From Bacteroidota bacterium (GTDB lineage Bacteria; Bacteroidota; Bacteroidia; Bacteroidales; Bacteroidaceae): 64,000 nt of DNA. Shown in pieces: positions 45,015 through 53,711 of the stretch. A program made the position numbers and the translations under genes. The stretch is from the NCBI GenBank assembly GCA_023425865.1, contig JAFABV010000010.1, positions 1-64,000 of the forward strand, written 5' to 3'. Position 1 is the stretch's first letter. Every line of letters starts with the position of its first letter. A model generated the notes under the pieces. The model was not told the DNA's origin. It did not search any database and was given only the letters and a program-made list of their open reading frames with translations.

Positions 45015-47084
45015 TTATTTCTTTTTGATACCGTTGCGTTCGAGCAGGGCGTCAATGGTAGGCTCCTGCCCCCTGAAGCGTCGGTAGAGTATCTGGGGAG
45101 GTTCGGTGCCCCCCTTCGAGAGTATCTCATCGCGGAAACGTTGTGCCGTCTTCGCGTCGAAGATGCCGTTTTGCTTGAACACGCTGAACGCGTCGGCGTC
45201 AAGCACCTCTGCCCATTTGTAGCTGTAGTAGCCGGCCGCGTACCCACCGGCCATGATGTGTGAGAACTGCACGGTCATGCAGGTGTCGGTCAGCTGCTCA
45301 GAGACCTGCGCCTTCTGCCAGGCCTGTTTCTCAAAAGAGATGATGTCTTGGTCAAAGGCCTCACGCTGGGTGTAATAGGCCATGTCGAGCAGTCCGAAGC
45401 TCACCTGTCTCATGCAAGCGTATGCCACATTGAAGTTGCGGCTGTCGATGACGCGCTGGATGAGGTCGTCGGGAATGGGCTCGCCCGTCTGGTAGTGGAA
45501 GGCGAAGGTGCTGAGAAAGTCTTTCTCCACCGCGTAGTTTTCCATAAACTGTGAGGGCATCTCCACAAAATCCCACCACACATTGGTGCCTGAGAGACTC
45601 TCGAAGCGTGCGTTGGCGAGCATTCCGTGCAGGGCATGGCCAAACTCGTGCAAGAAGGTCTCCACCTCACTGTGCGTGAGCAATGCCGGCTTGGTGGGCG
45701 TGGGTTTGGAGAAATTCATCACCACACTCACGTGCGGACGCACGTTCTCGCCCTCGTTGGTGATGTATTGGCCCTGAAACTCGGTCATCCATGCGCCGTC
45801 TTGTTTTCCGGCGCGCGGGTGGAAATCGGCATAAAACACCGCCAGGTAACTGCCGTCGCGGTCGAACACCTCATAGGCTTTGACGTCGGGGTGGTACACC
45901 GGGATGCTGTCGTTAGGCGTGAAGGTAATGCCGTAGAGCTTGTTGGCCAAGCCAAACACGCCGTCGATGACCTTGTCCAGCTGAAAGTAGGGGCGCAGCA
46001 TCTCGGCGTCGATGTTGTATTGCTCCATCTGCAACTTGTGCGCGTAATAGGAGAGGTCCCAGGGACGCAGCTCAAAGTCTTCGCCCTCCATCTCGCGGGC
46101 CTTGGCCTTCATGGCCTCCACCTCTTGCTCGGCGGTGGGCTTGTAGGCGGCAATGAGGTCGTCGAGCAATTTGTACACGTTGGCTGCCGTGGCTGCCATG
46201 CGGTGCTTCAGCACGTAGTCGGCATAGGTGTCGTATCCCAGCAGCTGCGCGGTCTCGCGGCGCAGGTTTACCAGTCGTTTGCAAATGTCGAGGTTGTTGG
46301 CGTCGTTGTCGTGCGTACACTCCGTGTTGCGTGCCATGTATAGTTTCTCGCGCAGGTCACGGCGTGTGGCGTAGGTCATGAAGGGGATGAAGCTTGGCGA
46401 TTCGAGCGTTATCACCCATCCGTCGAGATTGCGTTCGCGGGCAGCCTCGGCGGCGGCGTCAACGGCCGTCTCAGGCAGTCCGTCAATCTCTGCTCGGTCT
46501 GTCAGGTGCAGGGTGTAAGCCTTGTTTTCCTTGAGCAGGTTTTGTGAGAATTGCAGCGCCAGCAGGCTGCTCTCCTCGGTGAGCTGGCGCAGGCGTTCCT
46601 TGCCGGCCTCGTCGAGCAGGGCACCGCTACGCACAAAGCTGTCATACATTTTCTCAAGCAGCGTCTGCTCCTCGGGGCTGAGGGCGCCGTGGTGCTCATA
46701 CACATATCTCACCCGCTCAAACAGGCGGGGATTGAGCATCACGTCGTTGCTGTGGTTGGTGAGTATGGGGCTGAGTTTCTGCGCCAACTCTTCCATGCGG
46801 TCGTTGGTGTCGGCACTCATCAGACACGAGAACACCGTCGATACGCGGTCGAGCAAGTCATAATAGTGCTTGCCTTTAGACAGGTCTTCTACCGATATGG
46901 TATTGTCGAATGTGGGCGTGTCGGGGTTGTTGACTATCTTGTCAATCTGCTCATTATCACGGCGAATGCCTTCCATGAAAGCTTCTTCGAAGTCTTCAAA
47001 ACGCAGTTGATCAAAGGGTACGGTATCATGTGGAGTTCCGTATGGCTCCATCAATGGGTTCTTTCTGAGCTGAGCTTCAGTCAT
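45015..47084 (-). CDS. M3-family metallopeptidase (peptidyl-dipeptidase Dcp-like)
   Basis: A 689-aa zinc peptidase with the thermolysin-type site HEFGH at 479-483 and the third ligand Glu about 28 residues on. Dcp-type enzymes remove C-terminal dipeptides from oligopeptides. Length and the LGYDTYADYVLKHRMA, WDFVEMPSQFMENYA and SHIMAGGYAAGYYSYKWAEVLDADAF segments all fit. There is no signal peptide, so it is probably cytoplasmic. It is the first gene of a four-gene strand run, with a TAACTTTG box 30 nt upstream. Confidence 0.93.
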   Translation of the reverse strand: MTEAQLRKNPLMEPYGTPHDTVPFDQLRFEDFEEAFMEGIRRDNEQIDKIVNNPDTPTFDNTISVEDLSKGKHYYDLLDRVSTVFSCLMSADTNDRMEELAQKLSPILTNHSNDVMLNPRLFERVRYVYEHHGALSPEEQTLLEKMYDSFVRSGALLDEAGKERLRQLTEESSLLALQFSQNLLKENKAYTLHLTDRAEIDGLPETAVDAAAEAARERNLDGWVITLESPSFIPFMTYATRRDLREKLYMARNTECTHDNDANNLDICKRLVNLRRETAQLLGYDTYADYVLKHRMAATAANVYKLLDDLIAAYKPTAEQEVEAMKAKAREMEGEDFELRPWDLSYYAHKLQMEQYNIDAEMLRPYFQLDKVIDGVFGLANKLYGITFTPNDSIPVYHPDVKAYEVFDRDGSYLAVFYADFHPRAGKQDGAWMTEFQGQYITNEGENVRPHVSVVMNFSKPTPTKPALLTHSEVETFLHEFGHALHGMLANARFESLSGTNVWWDFVEMPSQFMENYAVEKDFLSTFAFHYQTGEPIPDDLIQRVIDSRNFNVAYACMRQVSFGLLDMAYYTQREAFDQDIISFEKQAWQKAQVSEQLTDTCMTVQFSHIMAGGYAAGYYSYKWAEVLDADAFSVFKQNGIFDAKTAQRFRDEILSKGGTEPPQILYRRFRGQEPTIDALLERNGIKKK

Positions 47085-47522
47085 ATTCTCTCAATCTTTC
47101 TCTAATACGATATGCAAAGTTAGCAAAAAGATTGAACACCTTATCTATATAAGTAATATTTAACTTTACAATTCTAAAATCATTCTTCAGCAGTCAGCAT
47201 TGGGCTCAGCAGAATCATCGTGGAGCTAAGGTCGTGAGAGGGGGGCACCGCTTTCTGTCTCCGTGAGGCACCATGCCTTGGTGATGCCTCACCGCAGAGC
47301 CCTTAGGGGAAGTGGGTGGGAAAAGCGAGATGAGAGCATGCATAGATACATGCAACAGAAAAAAAGACAGAGCGCCACCTTATTATTACCGAGGCCGTCA
47401 TTGCCCCGGCACGGTGCCCTCAGCCTGTCAGCCTGGCGCGATGCCCCCATCATGGCACGCTATTGGGCACATGGCTTCTGATGGGGGGTGACGGTGTATG
47501 GCACGCGAGGTATGTAGACCGG
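47085..47522. other. Intergenic region between GH95 and M3 peptidase genes
   Basis: About 440 bp. It has the M3 promoter at its left edge, a stem-loop at 47261-47291 (GTGAGGCA with TGCCTCAC) and a looser CCCCCATCA/TGATGGGGG pair near 47443-47490 that may end the leftward GH95 transcript. No gene or array is seen. Confidence 0.55.
47115..47122 (-). promoter_or_regulatory. TAACTTTG -7 box for the M3 peptidase operon
   Basis: Minus-strand TAnnTTTG box 30 nt before the ATG at 47084. Confidence 0.62.
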
Positions 47523-50000
47523 CTATGGCTTTACGGTGAGAGCCTGGTTGACGTATTGTACGACCGTCGTAGAATTGACACTCGTGTCTACGGTCAGCGT
47601 GCTGTTGCCGTAGCGCAGCGTGCAGGGTCCGCCCGAGAGCGAGTGGATGGTGGCTTCGGCGAGCTGGCCGTTGGCCCACGAGAGGTCTACGGTGAAGTTG
47701 CCACGGGCACGTATGCCCGTCATGCGACCGTCTTTCCAGGCGTCGGGCAGGGCGGGCAAGAGGTGGATGGTTCCCGTGTGGCTCTGGAGTATCATCTCGG
47801 TGATGCCGGCCGTGCCGCCGAAGTTGCCGTCGATCTGGAAGGGCGGATGCATATCCCACAGGTTGTCGGCCGTACCGTTTTTCAGCAGGTTGCCATAGAG
47901 CAGGTAGGCGTGGTTGCCGTCGTGCAGGCGAGCCCACTGGTTGAGTTTCCAGCCCATGCTCCAGCCTGTGGCGCCGTCGCCACGATGTTCGAGCACCACC
48001 TTGGCCGCTTGAGCGAGGGCAGGCGTGGTCAGCGGACTGATGCTGCTGCCCGGATGCAGGCCGAAGAGGTGGTTGACGTGGCGGTGGTGGTCGTTGGGGT
48101 CGTCGATGTCGGTGCTCCATTCCAGCAGCTGGCCGTAACGCCCTATCTGGTAGGGCACCAGGTGGTCGAGCACTTCCTGCCATTGCGCGGCCTCGGCGGC
48201 GTCTACGCCCAGCAGGCGCGATGCCTTGATGGCCTCTGTGAGCAGTTCGCGAACGACGGCATGCGAGAAGGTGGTTCCCTCATCCACCGAACCGTGTTCG
48301 GGCGAGGTCGTTGGGGCGGCGGTATAGGTGCCGTCGGGCTTCTTCCAGAGAAAATCCTGGCAGAACTCCGCCGCGCCTTTGATGAGCGGATAGCCCTCAC
48401 GGCGCAGCCAGTCGAGGTCGCGCGTAAAGTCGTAATACTCCCACAGGTGTGTGGCCAACCACGGACCGGCCACCGGACACAGGTTCCACGACATGTCGGT
48501 GTCGCGCAGCGGGGCGGTGAAACCAAAGGGGTTGGCCGATATCGAGGTGGTCCATCCCCGTGCGCCCCAATAGCTTTTGGCGGTAACGGCACCGGCCTTC
48601 ACCTGCGTCTTGATGTAGTCGATCATGGGCTGCATACACTCTTGCAGGTTGGCTTGCATGGCGGGCCAGTAGTTCATCTGGATATTGATGTTGTTGTGGT
48701 AGTCGCTGTGCCAGGGAGCGTCGATGTTGTTCGACCATATACCCTGCAGGTTGGCGGGCAGATTGCCTGCGCGCGACGAAGCGAGGAGCAGGTAACGTCC
48801 GTATTGGAAATAGAGCGTTTCGAGATAAGGGTCGGGCATGCCGTGCCTATAGTCTTTCAGCCGCTGTGCCGTCTCCTTCGCGAGCTGTGGCCGGGTGTTG
48901 CCCAGTTCAAACCGCATTCGGCCAAACAGCGGCGTATAGTCAGCCAGATGGCGCTTGAGCAGTTGGGCGTACGAGCGCTTTGCGGCGGCGCCCATCCACT
49001 GGGTGGTGGTGCTCACGGGGTCTACGCCCACGTAGGTCTTCGGGGCGTTGAAGTCGGGGTCGAAGTTCATCTTGTAGTCGGTGTCTGCCGTCAGTATGAA
49101 CATCACCTCGTCGGCACCCTTCACGGCCAGTCGGTTGGCAGGGTCTTTCACCACCTTGCCTCCCTTGGTCACCATCTTGACACGCACGCAAAACCGCATG
49201 CCGTTGTTGTCTATCGTAGCCACGTACACCAGGTTCTTGCCCTGGGTCACCACCGCATTGCCCGTGGCCAAGGGGTTGGGCTTATAGGCCAGCGTGAGGT
49301 TCTGCTGCCCGCGCTTGCTGGCTGTATAGCGCATGACAAGTACGTTGTCGGGATACGAGCAAAAGGTCTCGCGCTGATAGCGTACGCCGTCTTTGACAAA
49401 CGATACCCGGGCGACAGCCGAGTCGAGCGACAACACACGGCTGTAGCCGCTGATGCCTTCGGGCTTGACGCCTGTGGCAATATGCAGTTCGCCCATGGTG
49501 GTGAACGTGCCAAAGCGCCATGGCGTTTCGTCGTTGGCCTCATACGACACCACGCCGTTCATGTTACGCCTCGTCAGCTGGTCGGCCAACTGCTTGTTGC
49601 CATCGCTAAAGGCCTGCCTGATCTGTGGCAGCGCGTCAACCCCCCGCTTGTTCACGTTCCAGTAGTAGGCGGTGCCCTTGGAGGTGTTGGGCCCACCTAA
49701 CCACAGCGTCTTTTCGTTGAGAGAGATGCGCTCGGTCTCCACGGCGCCAAACACCGATGCCCCGATGTTGCCGTTGCCAATGGGCAGCGAGGCGTTTTCC
49801 CATTGTGGGTCTATCTGCGAGGCAGCCTTAAAGCCGATGTTTACCTTGCCGTCGTATCCGGCGGGCTTGCCATAATACCATGGTTGGGCACCCTGAAGGG
49901 TGGTGGGGGTGTTAAAACGTACTTGCATCAGGGGCTGCTGACCCGAGGCAGTGAGGCCGAGCAGACTGGCCAATACGGTGATATGTAAATGCTTTCTCAT
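47523..50000 (-). CDS. GH95 alpha-L-fucosidase (or related alpha-L-galactosidase)
   Basis: An 825-aa exported glycoside hydrolase with a signal peptide (MRKHLHITVLASLLGLTASG). GH95 enzymes cut alpha-1,2-linked L-fucose, and some cut L-galactose, by inversion. The N-terminal beta domain starts after LPIGNGNIGASVFG. The (alpha/alpha)6 barrel carries Asn437 and Asn439 (NNINIQMNYWPA), Glu568 (SPEHG) and Asp724 (DGNFGG), which correspond to Asn421, Asn423, Glu566 and Asp766 of bifidobacterial AfcA. Host mucin or milk O-glycans are the usual targets. It is not in a SusC/SusD locus here; FucP at 4-5 kb could import the product. Confidence 0.93.
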   Translation of the reverse strand: MRKHLHITVLASLLGLTASGQQPLMQVRFNTPTTLQGAQPWYYGKPAGYDGKVNIGFKAASQIDPQWENASLPIGNGNIGASVFGAVETERISLNEKTLWLGGPNTSKGTAYYWNVNKRGVDALPQIRQAFSDGNKQLADQLTRRNMNGVVSYEANDETPWRFGTFTTMGELHIATGVKPEGISGYSRVLSLDSAVARVSFVKDGVRYQRETFCSYPDNVLVMRYTASKRGQQNLTLAYKPNPLATGNAVVTQGKNLVYVATIDNNGMRFCVRVKMVTKGGKVVKDPANRLAVKGADEVMFILTADTDYKMNFDPDFNAPKTYVGVDPVSTTTQWMGAAAKRSYAQLLKRHLADYTPLFGRMRFELGNTRPQLAKETAQRLKDYRHGMPDPYLETLYFQYGRYLLLASSRAGNLPANLQGIWSNNIDAPWHSDYHNNINIQMNYWPAMQANLQECMQPMIDYIKTQVKAGAVTAKSYWGARGWTTSISANPFGFTAPLRDTDMSWNLCPVAGPWLATHLWEYYDFTRDLDWLRREGYPLIKGAAEFCQDFLWKKPDGTYTAAPTTSPEHGSVDEGTTFSHAVVRELLTEAIKASRLLGVDAAEAAQWQEVLDHLVPYQIGRYGQLLEWSTDIDDPNDHHRHVNHLFGLHPGSSISPLTTPALAQAAKVVLEHRGDGATGWSMGWKLNQWARLHDGNHAYLLYGNLLKNGTADNLWDMHPPFQIDGNFGGTAGITEMILQSHTGTIHLLPALPDAWKDGRMTGIRARGNFTVDLSWANGQLAEATIHSLSGGPCTLRYGNSTLTVDTSVNSTTVVQYVNQALTVKP

Positions 50001-50166
50001 AGAAATGTGATGGTGCAAATGGTGTTTTTAGTCTATCCTACCTAACGTCTCTCTTGACCAAATATTATATCGGGCGCAAAAAAAACGTCGCTTACGCCCG
50101 TCGCGAAGCAATGTTTTGCCGGTCGGCGCGTTCGCTTCGGTGAGATAATTGCTATCAAGCGATGGG

Positions 50167-50258
50167 ATGATTTCATATAGAATCATTTTGTGGTTTAATA
50201 TAAAACCATCGGATGATTTCATATAGAACCATCGGATGGTTTAATATAAAACCATAAA
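50167..50258. repeat. Array 5 of the 23-bp near-palindromic tandem repeat (4 units)
   Basis: Units start at 50167, 50190, 50213 and 50236 (92 bp). The spacers are TTT, CGG, CGG and AAA. Unit 3 (ATGATTTCATATAGAACCAT) differs from a perfect palindrome at only two of its ten base pairs. This array lies between two divergent genes, so the family is not tied to gene ends. Confidence 0.9.
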
Positions 50259-50365
50259 GCCATAACGCCGCAGTCATGGCGCGTGCATGTGCTTGTCGCC
50301 GCACGAAAGCCAAGGTTAGGCGTTGGCTTCAAGGCAGTTTGGCCCCCTCGTAACCTTGGAGGGGC

Positions 50366-50518
50366 AATAAAACAAAACCGCCCTGCCTCACGGCAGAGCG
50401 GGTCATTACTAAGAGAATTTTATGCAAAAAAAGTACTGATCTTATCCATGTAAAACCTAAAATACTAACCTAATTACCTCATATGAAACTCAGGACCGCT
50501 GTCCTTGTTCTTGTTTTC
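50366..50518 (-). ncRNA. Candidate intergenic small RNA with promoter and terminator
   Basis: On the minus strand a TATCTTTG box (50524-50531) is followed by about 150 nt with no reading frame longer than a few codons. It ends in a stem (50401 to 50378) with a GUGA loop and a U-rich tail UUUUGUUUUAUU. One stem position is a G-U wobble on the minus strand but an A-C mismatch on the plus strand, which supports minus-strand transcription. A short internal hairpin GGAC-AGCG-GUCC lies near the 5' end. It may match a known Bacteroidales RNA family that I cannot name from memory. Confidence 0.65.
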
Positions 50519-50523
50519 TGACG

Positions 50524-50531
50524 CAAAGATA
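50524..50531 (-). promoter_or_regulatory. TATCTTTG -7 box for the candidate small RNA
   Basis: Minus-strand TAnnTTTG box. At the expected -33 position the sequence is TTTC instead of TTTG. Confidence 0.55.
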
Positions 50532-50641
50532 GTGGAGTTGGGGCAACGGGAGAAATTTATTCAGCGAAGCTCGACTTTTGTTCAGCCAACACATAACACT
50601 TAATAAGTATTTACCTCGGTTTACACTTTTTTAGTCGTTCA

Positions 50642-50674
50642 TTTGGTTTTTATGGATGCTTTTTGTTACCTTTG
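50642..50674 (+). promoter_or_regulatory. glmS promoter, TTTG-N21-TACCTTTG
   Basis: TTTG is at 50642-50645 and TACCTTTG at 50667-50674, about 26 nt before the ATG at 50701. Confidence 0.75.
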
Positions 50675-50700
50675 CGCCAAATTAACAAACCTTTTATTAT

Positions 50701-52611
50701 ATGTGTGGAATAGTAGGATACATTGGAAATCGTGATGCTTACGAAATATTGATAAAGGGACTTCACCGCCTGGAATACCGTGGCTACGACTCGGCAGGGG
50801 TGGCTCTGATTAACTACAACGACGAACTCAATGTATACAAGGCCAAAGGCAAGGTGAGCGACCTTGAGACCGCGGCCCAGGGTAAGGATGTGACGGGCGA
50901 GGTGGGCATTGCCCATACGCGATGGGCTACCCATGGCGAACCGTCGGTGCGCAACGCGCATCCCCATGTGTCCAATTCGGGCGACCTCGTTATTGTGCAT
51001 AACGGTATCATCGAAAATTTCACCGTGCTGCGCGACCAGCTTAAAGAGAAGGGATTTACCTTTAACAGTGACACCGACACAGAGGTGTTGGTGCAACTCA
51101 TAGAGTATGCCCAGCAGCAGGCCAACTGCTCATTGGCTGAGGCCGTGCGCCGTGCGTTGAAGCGTTGCATCGGTGCCTACGCCATTGCCGTGCTCGACCG
51201 TCGCGACCCCTTCACATTGGTAGCGGCACGCAAGGGCTCGCCCATGGTGATCGGTATCGGACAAGGCAACTCAGAGTTCTTTATCGCCTCTGACGCTACG
51301 CCTATCGTGGAGTACACCCAAAATGTGGTGTATGTAGACGATGAGCAGGTGGTGGTGTGCCATCCGGGCGACTCACTGAGAATCATAGACCTCAAGAACC
51401 AGCCTGTGGATGTCGATGTGAAGCAGATTGAGATGGACCTCAATATGCTCGACAAGGGTGGTTTTCCACACTATATGCTCAAGGAAATCTTCGACCAGCC
51501 GCAGTGCCTGCGCGACTGTATGCGTGGCCGCTTGTTCGCCGAGGGTGACGCGGACAATCAGGAGGACTATGACGCGGTGGTGGGGCACGCCGGTGGCAAG
51601 GTGCGTAACGACGTGATACTGAGTGCCGTGCGCAATAACCGTGAACGGTTGCTTGCGGCCAAGCGTCTGGTGATAGTGGCCTGTGGCACGAGTTGGCATG
51701 CCGGACTCATTGCCAAACAGCTCGTCGAGACCTATTGTAAGCTACCCGTGGAGATCGACTATGCCTCCGAGTTTCGCTATCGTGACCCGGTCATCTATCC
51801 CACGGATGTGGTCATCGCCATCTCACAGAGCGGTGAGACTGCCGACACCCTGGCGGCCATCAAGTTGGCCAAGAGCCATGGGGCTTTCCTCTTTGGCATT
51901 GTCAATGCGGTGGGCTCTAACATTGCCCGCGAAACCGACACGGGCGTTTACACCCATGTGGGACCCGAGATCGGCGTGGCCTCTACCAAGGCCTTTACCG
52001 GACAGCTCACCTGTCTCACGCTCTTTACGCTGGCCTTGGCACATGCCAAAGGCACCATCAGCGAGACCGACTACGCTGAGATGATAAACGAGCTTAACGC
52101 CATTCCCGGAAAGATAGAGCAGGTGCTCAAGCTCAATGATGAGATAGCGCAGTTGTCGCGTATTTATACCTATGCCACCAACTTCATTTATCTGGGTCGC
52201 GGGTGGAACTATCCGGTGGCTCTCGAAGGGGCATTGAAACTCAAGGAAATCAGTTATATCCATGCCGAAGGCTATCCGGCCGCCGAGATGAAGCACGGGC
52301 CTATAGCCCTGATTGACAATATGATGCCGGTGTTGTTCGTGGCCACCCATCATCAGGGATACGAGAAGGTGCTTTCGAATATGCAGGAGGTGAAGGCGCG
52401 CGGCGGGCGAATCATCGCCATTGTGACCGAGGGCGATGAAGAGGTGAAGAAGTTGGCCGACCAGTGCATCAGCATACCGCACACCTTGGCTCCGTTGGCA
52501 CCGCTGCTGGCCGTGATTCCCATGCAGTTGCTGGCTTACCACATTGCCGTGGAGAAGGGGCTCAACGTCGATATGCCCCGTAACTTGGCTAAGAGCGTTA
52601 CCGTGGAATAG
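50701..52611 (+). CDS. glmS: Glutamine-fructose-6-phosphate aminotransferase (isomerising)
   Basis: A 636-aa enzyme making glucosamine-6-phosphate, the first step to UDP-GlcNAc for peptidoglycan and LPS. Cys2 is the glutaminase nucleophile (MCGIVGYIGNR). HTRWATHGEPSVRNAHPH and the HNGIIEN segment complete the glutaminase domain. Two SIS domains follow: ACGTSWHAGLIAKQ with SQSGETADTLAA, then GRGWNYPVALEGALKLKEISYIHAEGYPAAEMKHGP. The C-terminus is the standard PRNLAKSVTVE. It is somewhat longer than E. coli GlmS (609 aa), through inserts around residues 230-310. The gene has its own promoter. Confidence 0.96.
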   Translation: MCGIVGYIGNRDAYEILIKGLHRLEYRGYDSAGVALINYNDELNVYKAKGKVSDLETAAQGKDVTGEVGIAHTRWATHGEPSVRNAHPHVSNSGDLVIVHNGIIENFTVLRDQLKEKGFTFNSDTDTEVLVQLIEYAQQQANCSLAEAVRRALKRCIGAYAIAVLDRRDPFTLVAARKGSPMVIGIGQGNSEFFIASDATPIVEYTQNVVYVDDEQVVVCHPGDSLRIIDLKNQPVDVDVKQIEMDLNMLDKGGFPHYMLKEIFDQPQCLRDCMRGRLFAEGDADNQEDYDAVVGHAGGKVRNDVILSAVRNNRERLLAAKRLVIVACGTSWHAGLIAKQLVETYCKLPVEIDYASEFRYRDPVIYPTDVVIAISQSGETADTLAAIKLAKSHGAFLFGIVNAVGSNIARETDTGVYTHVGPEIGVASTKAFTGQLTCLTLFTLALAHAKGTISETDYAEMINELNAIPGKIEQVLKLNDEIAQLSRIYTYATNFIYLGRGWNYPVALEGALKLKEISYIHAEGYPAAEMKHGPIALIDNMMPVLFVATHHQGYEKVLSNMQEVKARGGRIIAIVTEGDEEVKKLADQCISIPHTLAPLAPLLAVIPMQLLAYHIAVEKGLNVDMPRNLAKSVTVE

Positions 52612-52699
52612 GAGGGCCGAGACCATGATTGACGCGGTGATGATGTAACATTGCCGAGGGTTTTTCCGTCTGTGTCATGGTAAACGCAATACGTCAGTT

Positions 52700-53626
52700 A
52701 TGAACTATTTTGTTATTATCAACGGAGGCCAGCAAGGGCCTTACAGCGTTGAACAGTTACGCGGCCTTCAGCTCAGTTCCGACACCTTGGTGTGGGCTGA
52801 GGGCATGCCTCAGTGGGTTCCCGCCTGGCAGGTGGAAGAACTGAAGGCGATAATCTATCAGCGGCAACAGGCGGGCACTCCGCCTCCGCCGCCTCCACCC
52901 GTAGACGCCGCGGACTTGTCGGCCGCGCAGGCAGCTCCCGAGAGTGTCGGGGCGCAGGCCTCACGCAGGCGTTCGCGCGGCGGATGGTGGTGGGCAGCGG
53001 GTGTGCTGGTGGTGCTGATGATAGTCATGGCCATCACCAATCCCTCGCGCAATGAGCACCGCGCCGTCATCGAGCAACGTCTTTCGGGGGGCATCTCGCG
53101 TGCCATCTCCGGTGGCGACAACAGTCTGCTGGGACAGGGTATGGGCATGTTTGGGCAGATGCTGGCAGGGCCGCTGGTCGACGGGATACTCGATGAACTG
53201 CTGGTTTATCACAACTATCTATTGTTCTCTACCACAACGATAGACTTCGGCGAAGGGCAATCAAAGTCTACCTCGTACGGTTTCTTCGGCAAGGTGTTTA
53301 CCGCCGACGAGCAGGCGGTGGCCTCGGCCATATCTTCGGCCGTGGGCAAAGGACTGTTGGGCGAAGGCTCTACAGGTCATGGGCTGTGGGATGGCGGTAA
53401 TGCCGGTGCCGACCCGGATAACGCCACTGAGGACCCCTCGTCGGTGGGCGAGGACGGCAAGGACAGCATTGCGCTGGGCACGAAGGTGGGGCATGCCATC
53501 ATCGACCATGTGGGGGCTGCCGTTAAGCGGGAGCTGGCCGAGTCGACCGACAGCGCCACGTCGTCGGGTATCGGCAAGTTGATCGATGACATCGTAGGAC
53601 TTCTCAAGGGTAGCGACGATAAATAA
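52700..53626 (+). CDS. GYF_2 (DUF4339) membrane protein with DUF4359-like C-terminal half
   Basis: A 308-aa protein. Residues 1-50, YFVIINGGQQGPYSVEQLRGL..LVWAEGMPQWVPAWQVEEL, are a GYF_2/DUF4339 domain, thought to bind proline-rich peptides. Next comes a Pro-rich linker (PPPPPPP near 61-67) that could be its own ligand, a basic stretch, and one transmembrane helix (about 96-112). The rest is a soluble domain with the ITNPSRNEHRAVIEQRL and YHNYLLFSTTTI..STSYGFFGKVF pattern of DUF4359. The function is unknown. It lies 88 bp behind glmS and may be read from the same transcript. Topology puts the GYF_2 part in the cytoplasm. Confidence 0.75.
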   Translation: MNYFVIINGGQQGPYSVEQLRGLQLSSDTLVWAEGMPQWVPAWQVEELKAIIYQRQQAGTPPPPPPPVDAADLSAAQAAPESVGAQASRRRSRGGWWWAAGVLVVLMIVMAITNPSRNEHRAVIEQRLSGGISRAISGGDNSLLGQGMGMFGQMLAGPLVDGILDELLVYHNYLLFSTTTIDFGEGQSKSTSYGFFGKVFTADEQAVASAISSAVGKGLLGEGSTGHGLWDGGNAGADPDNATEDPSSVGEDGKDSIALGTKVGHAIIDHVGAAVKRELAESTDSATSSGIGKLIDDIVGLLKGSDDK

Positions 53627-53650
53627 ATCTGAAAAATGTCTTGCAAAAGT

Positions 53651-53681
53651 TTTGCAGGAATAAGGAAAATACCTAACTTTG
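53651..53681 (+). promoter_or_regulatory. tRNA promoter, TTTG-N19-TAACTTTG
   Basis: TTTG is at 53651-53654 and TAACTTTG at 53674-53681, about 30 bp before the tRNA 5' end. Confidence 0.72.
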
Positions 53682-53711
53682 CATTACCCAAATACAACGT
53701 TAGGTTGAGAC

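Larger units (their letters stand above)
50001..50700. other. Intergenic region between GH95 and glmS
   Basis: 700 bp between divergent genes. It holds repeat array 5 (50167-50258), a candidate minus-strand small RNA (50366-50518) with its own promoter, and the glmS promoter. There is no room for a glmS ribozyme, because the glmS leader is only about 20-25 nt. Confidence 0.7.

Noticed and set aside
47463..49700. 745-codon plus-strand open frame opposite the GH95 gene
   Set aside because: It is the mirror of a GC-rich gene. The translated product is rich in Val, Gly, His and Arg with no domain features, and the minus-strand frame is a clear GH95 enzyme.
50482..50520. Twelve-codon plus-strand frame starting MKLRTAVLV in front of glmS
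   Set aside because: It looks like a truncated signal peptide, but the minus-strand promoter and terminator around it explain the sequence better as a small RNA.
50675..50700. glmS ribozyme
   Set aside because: The promoter leaves only about 20-25 nt of leader.
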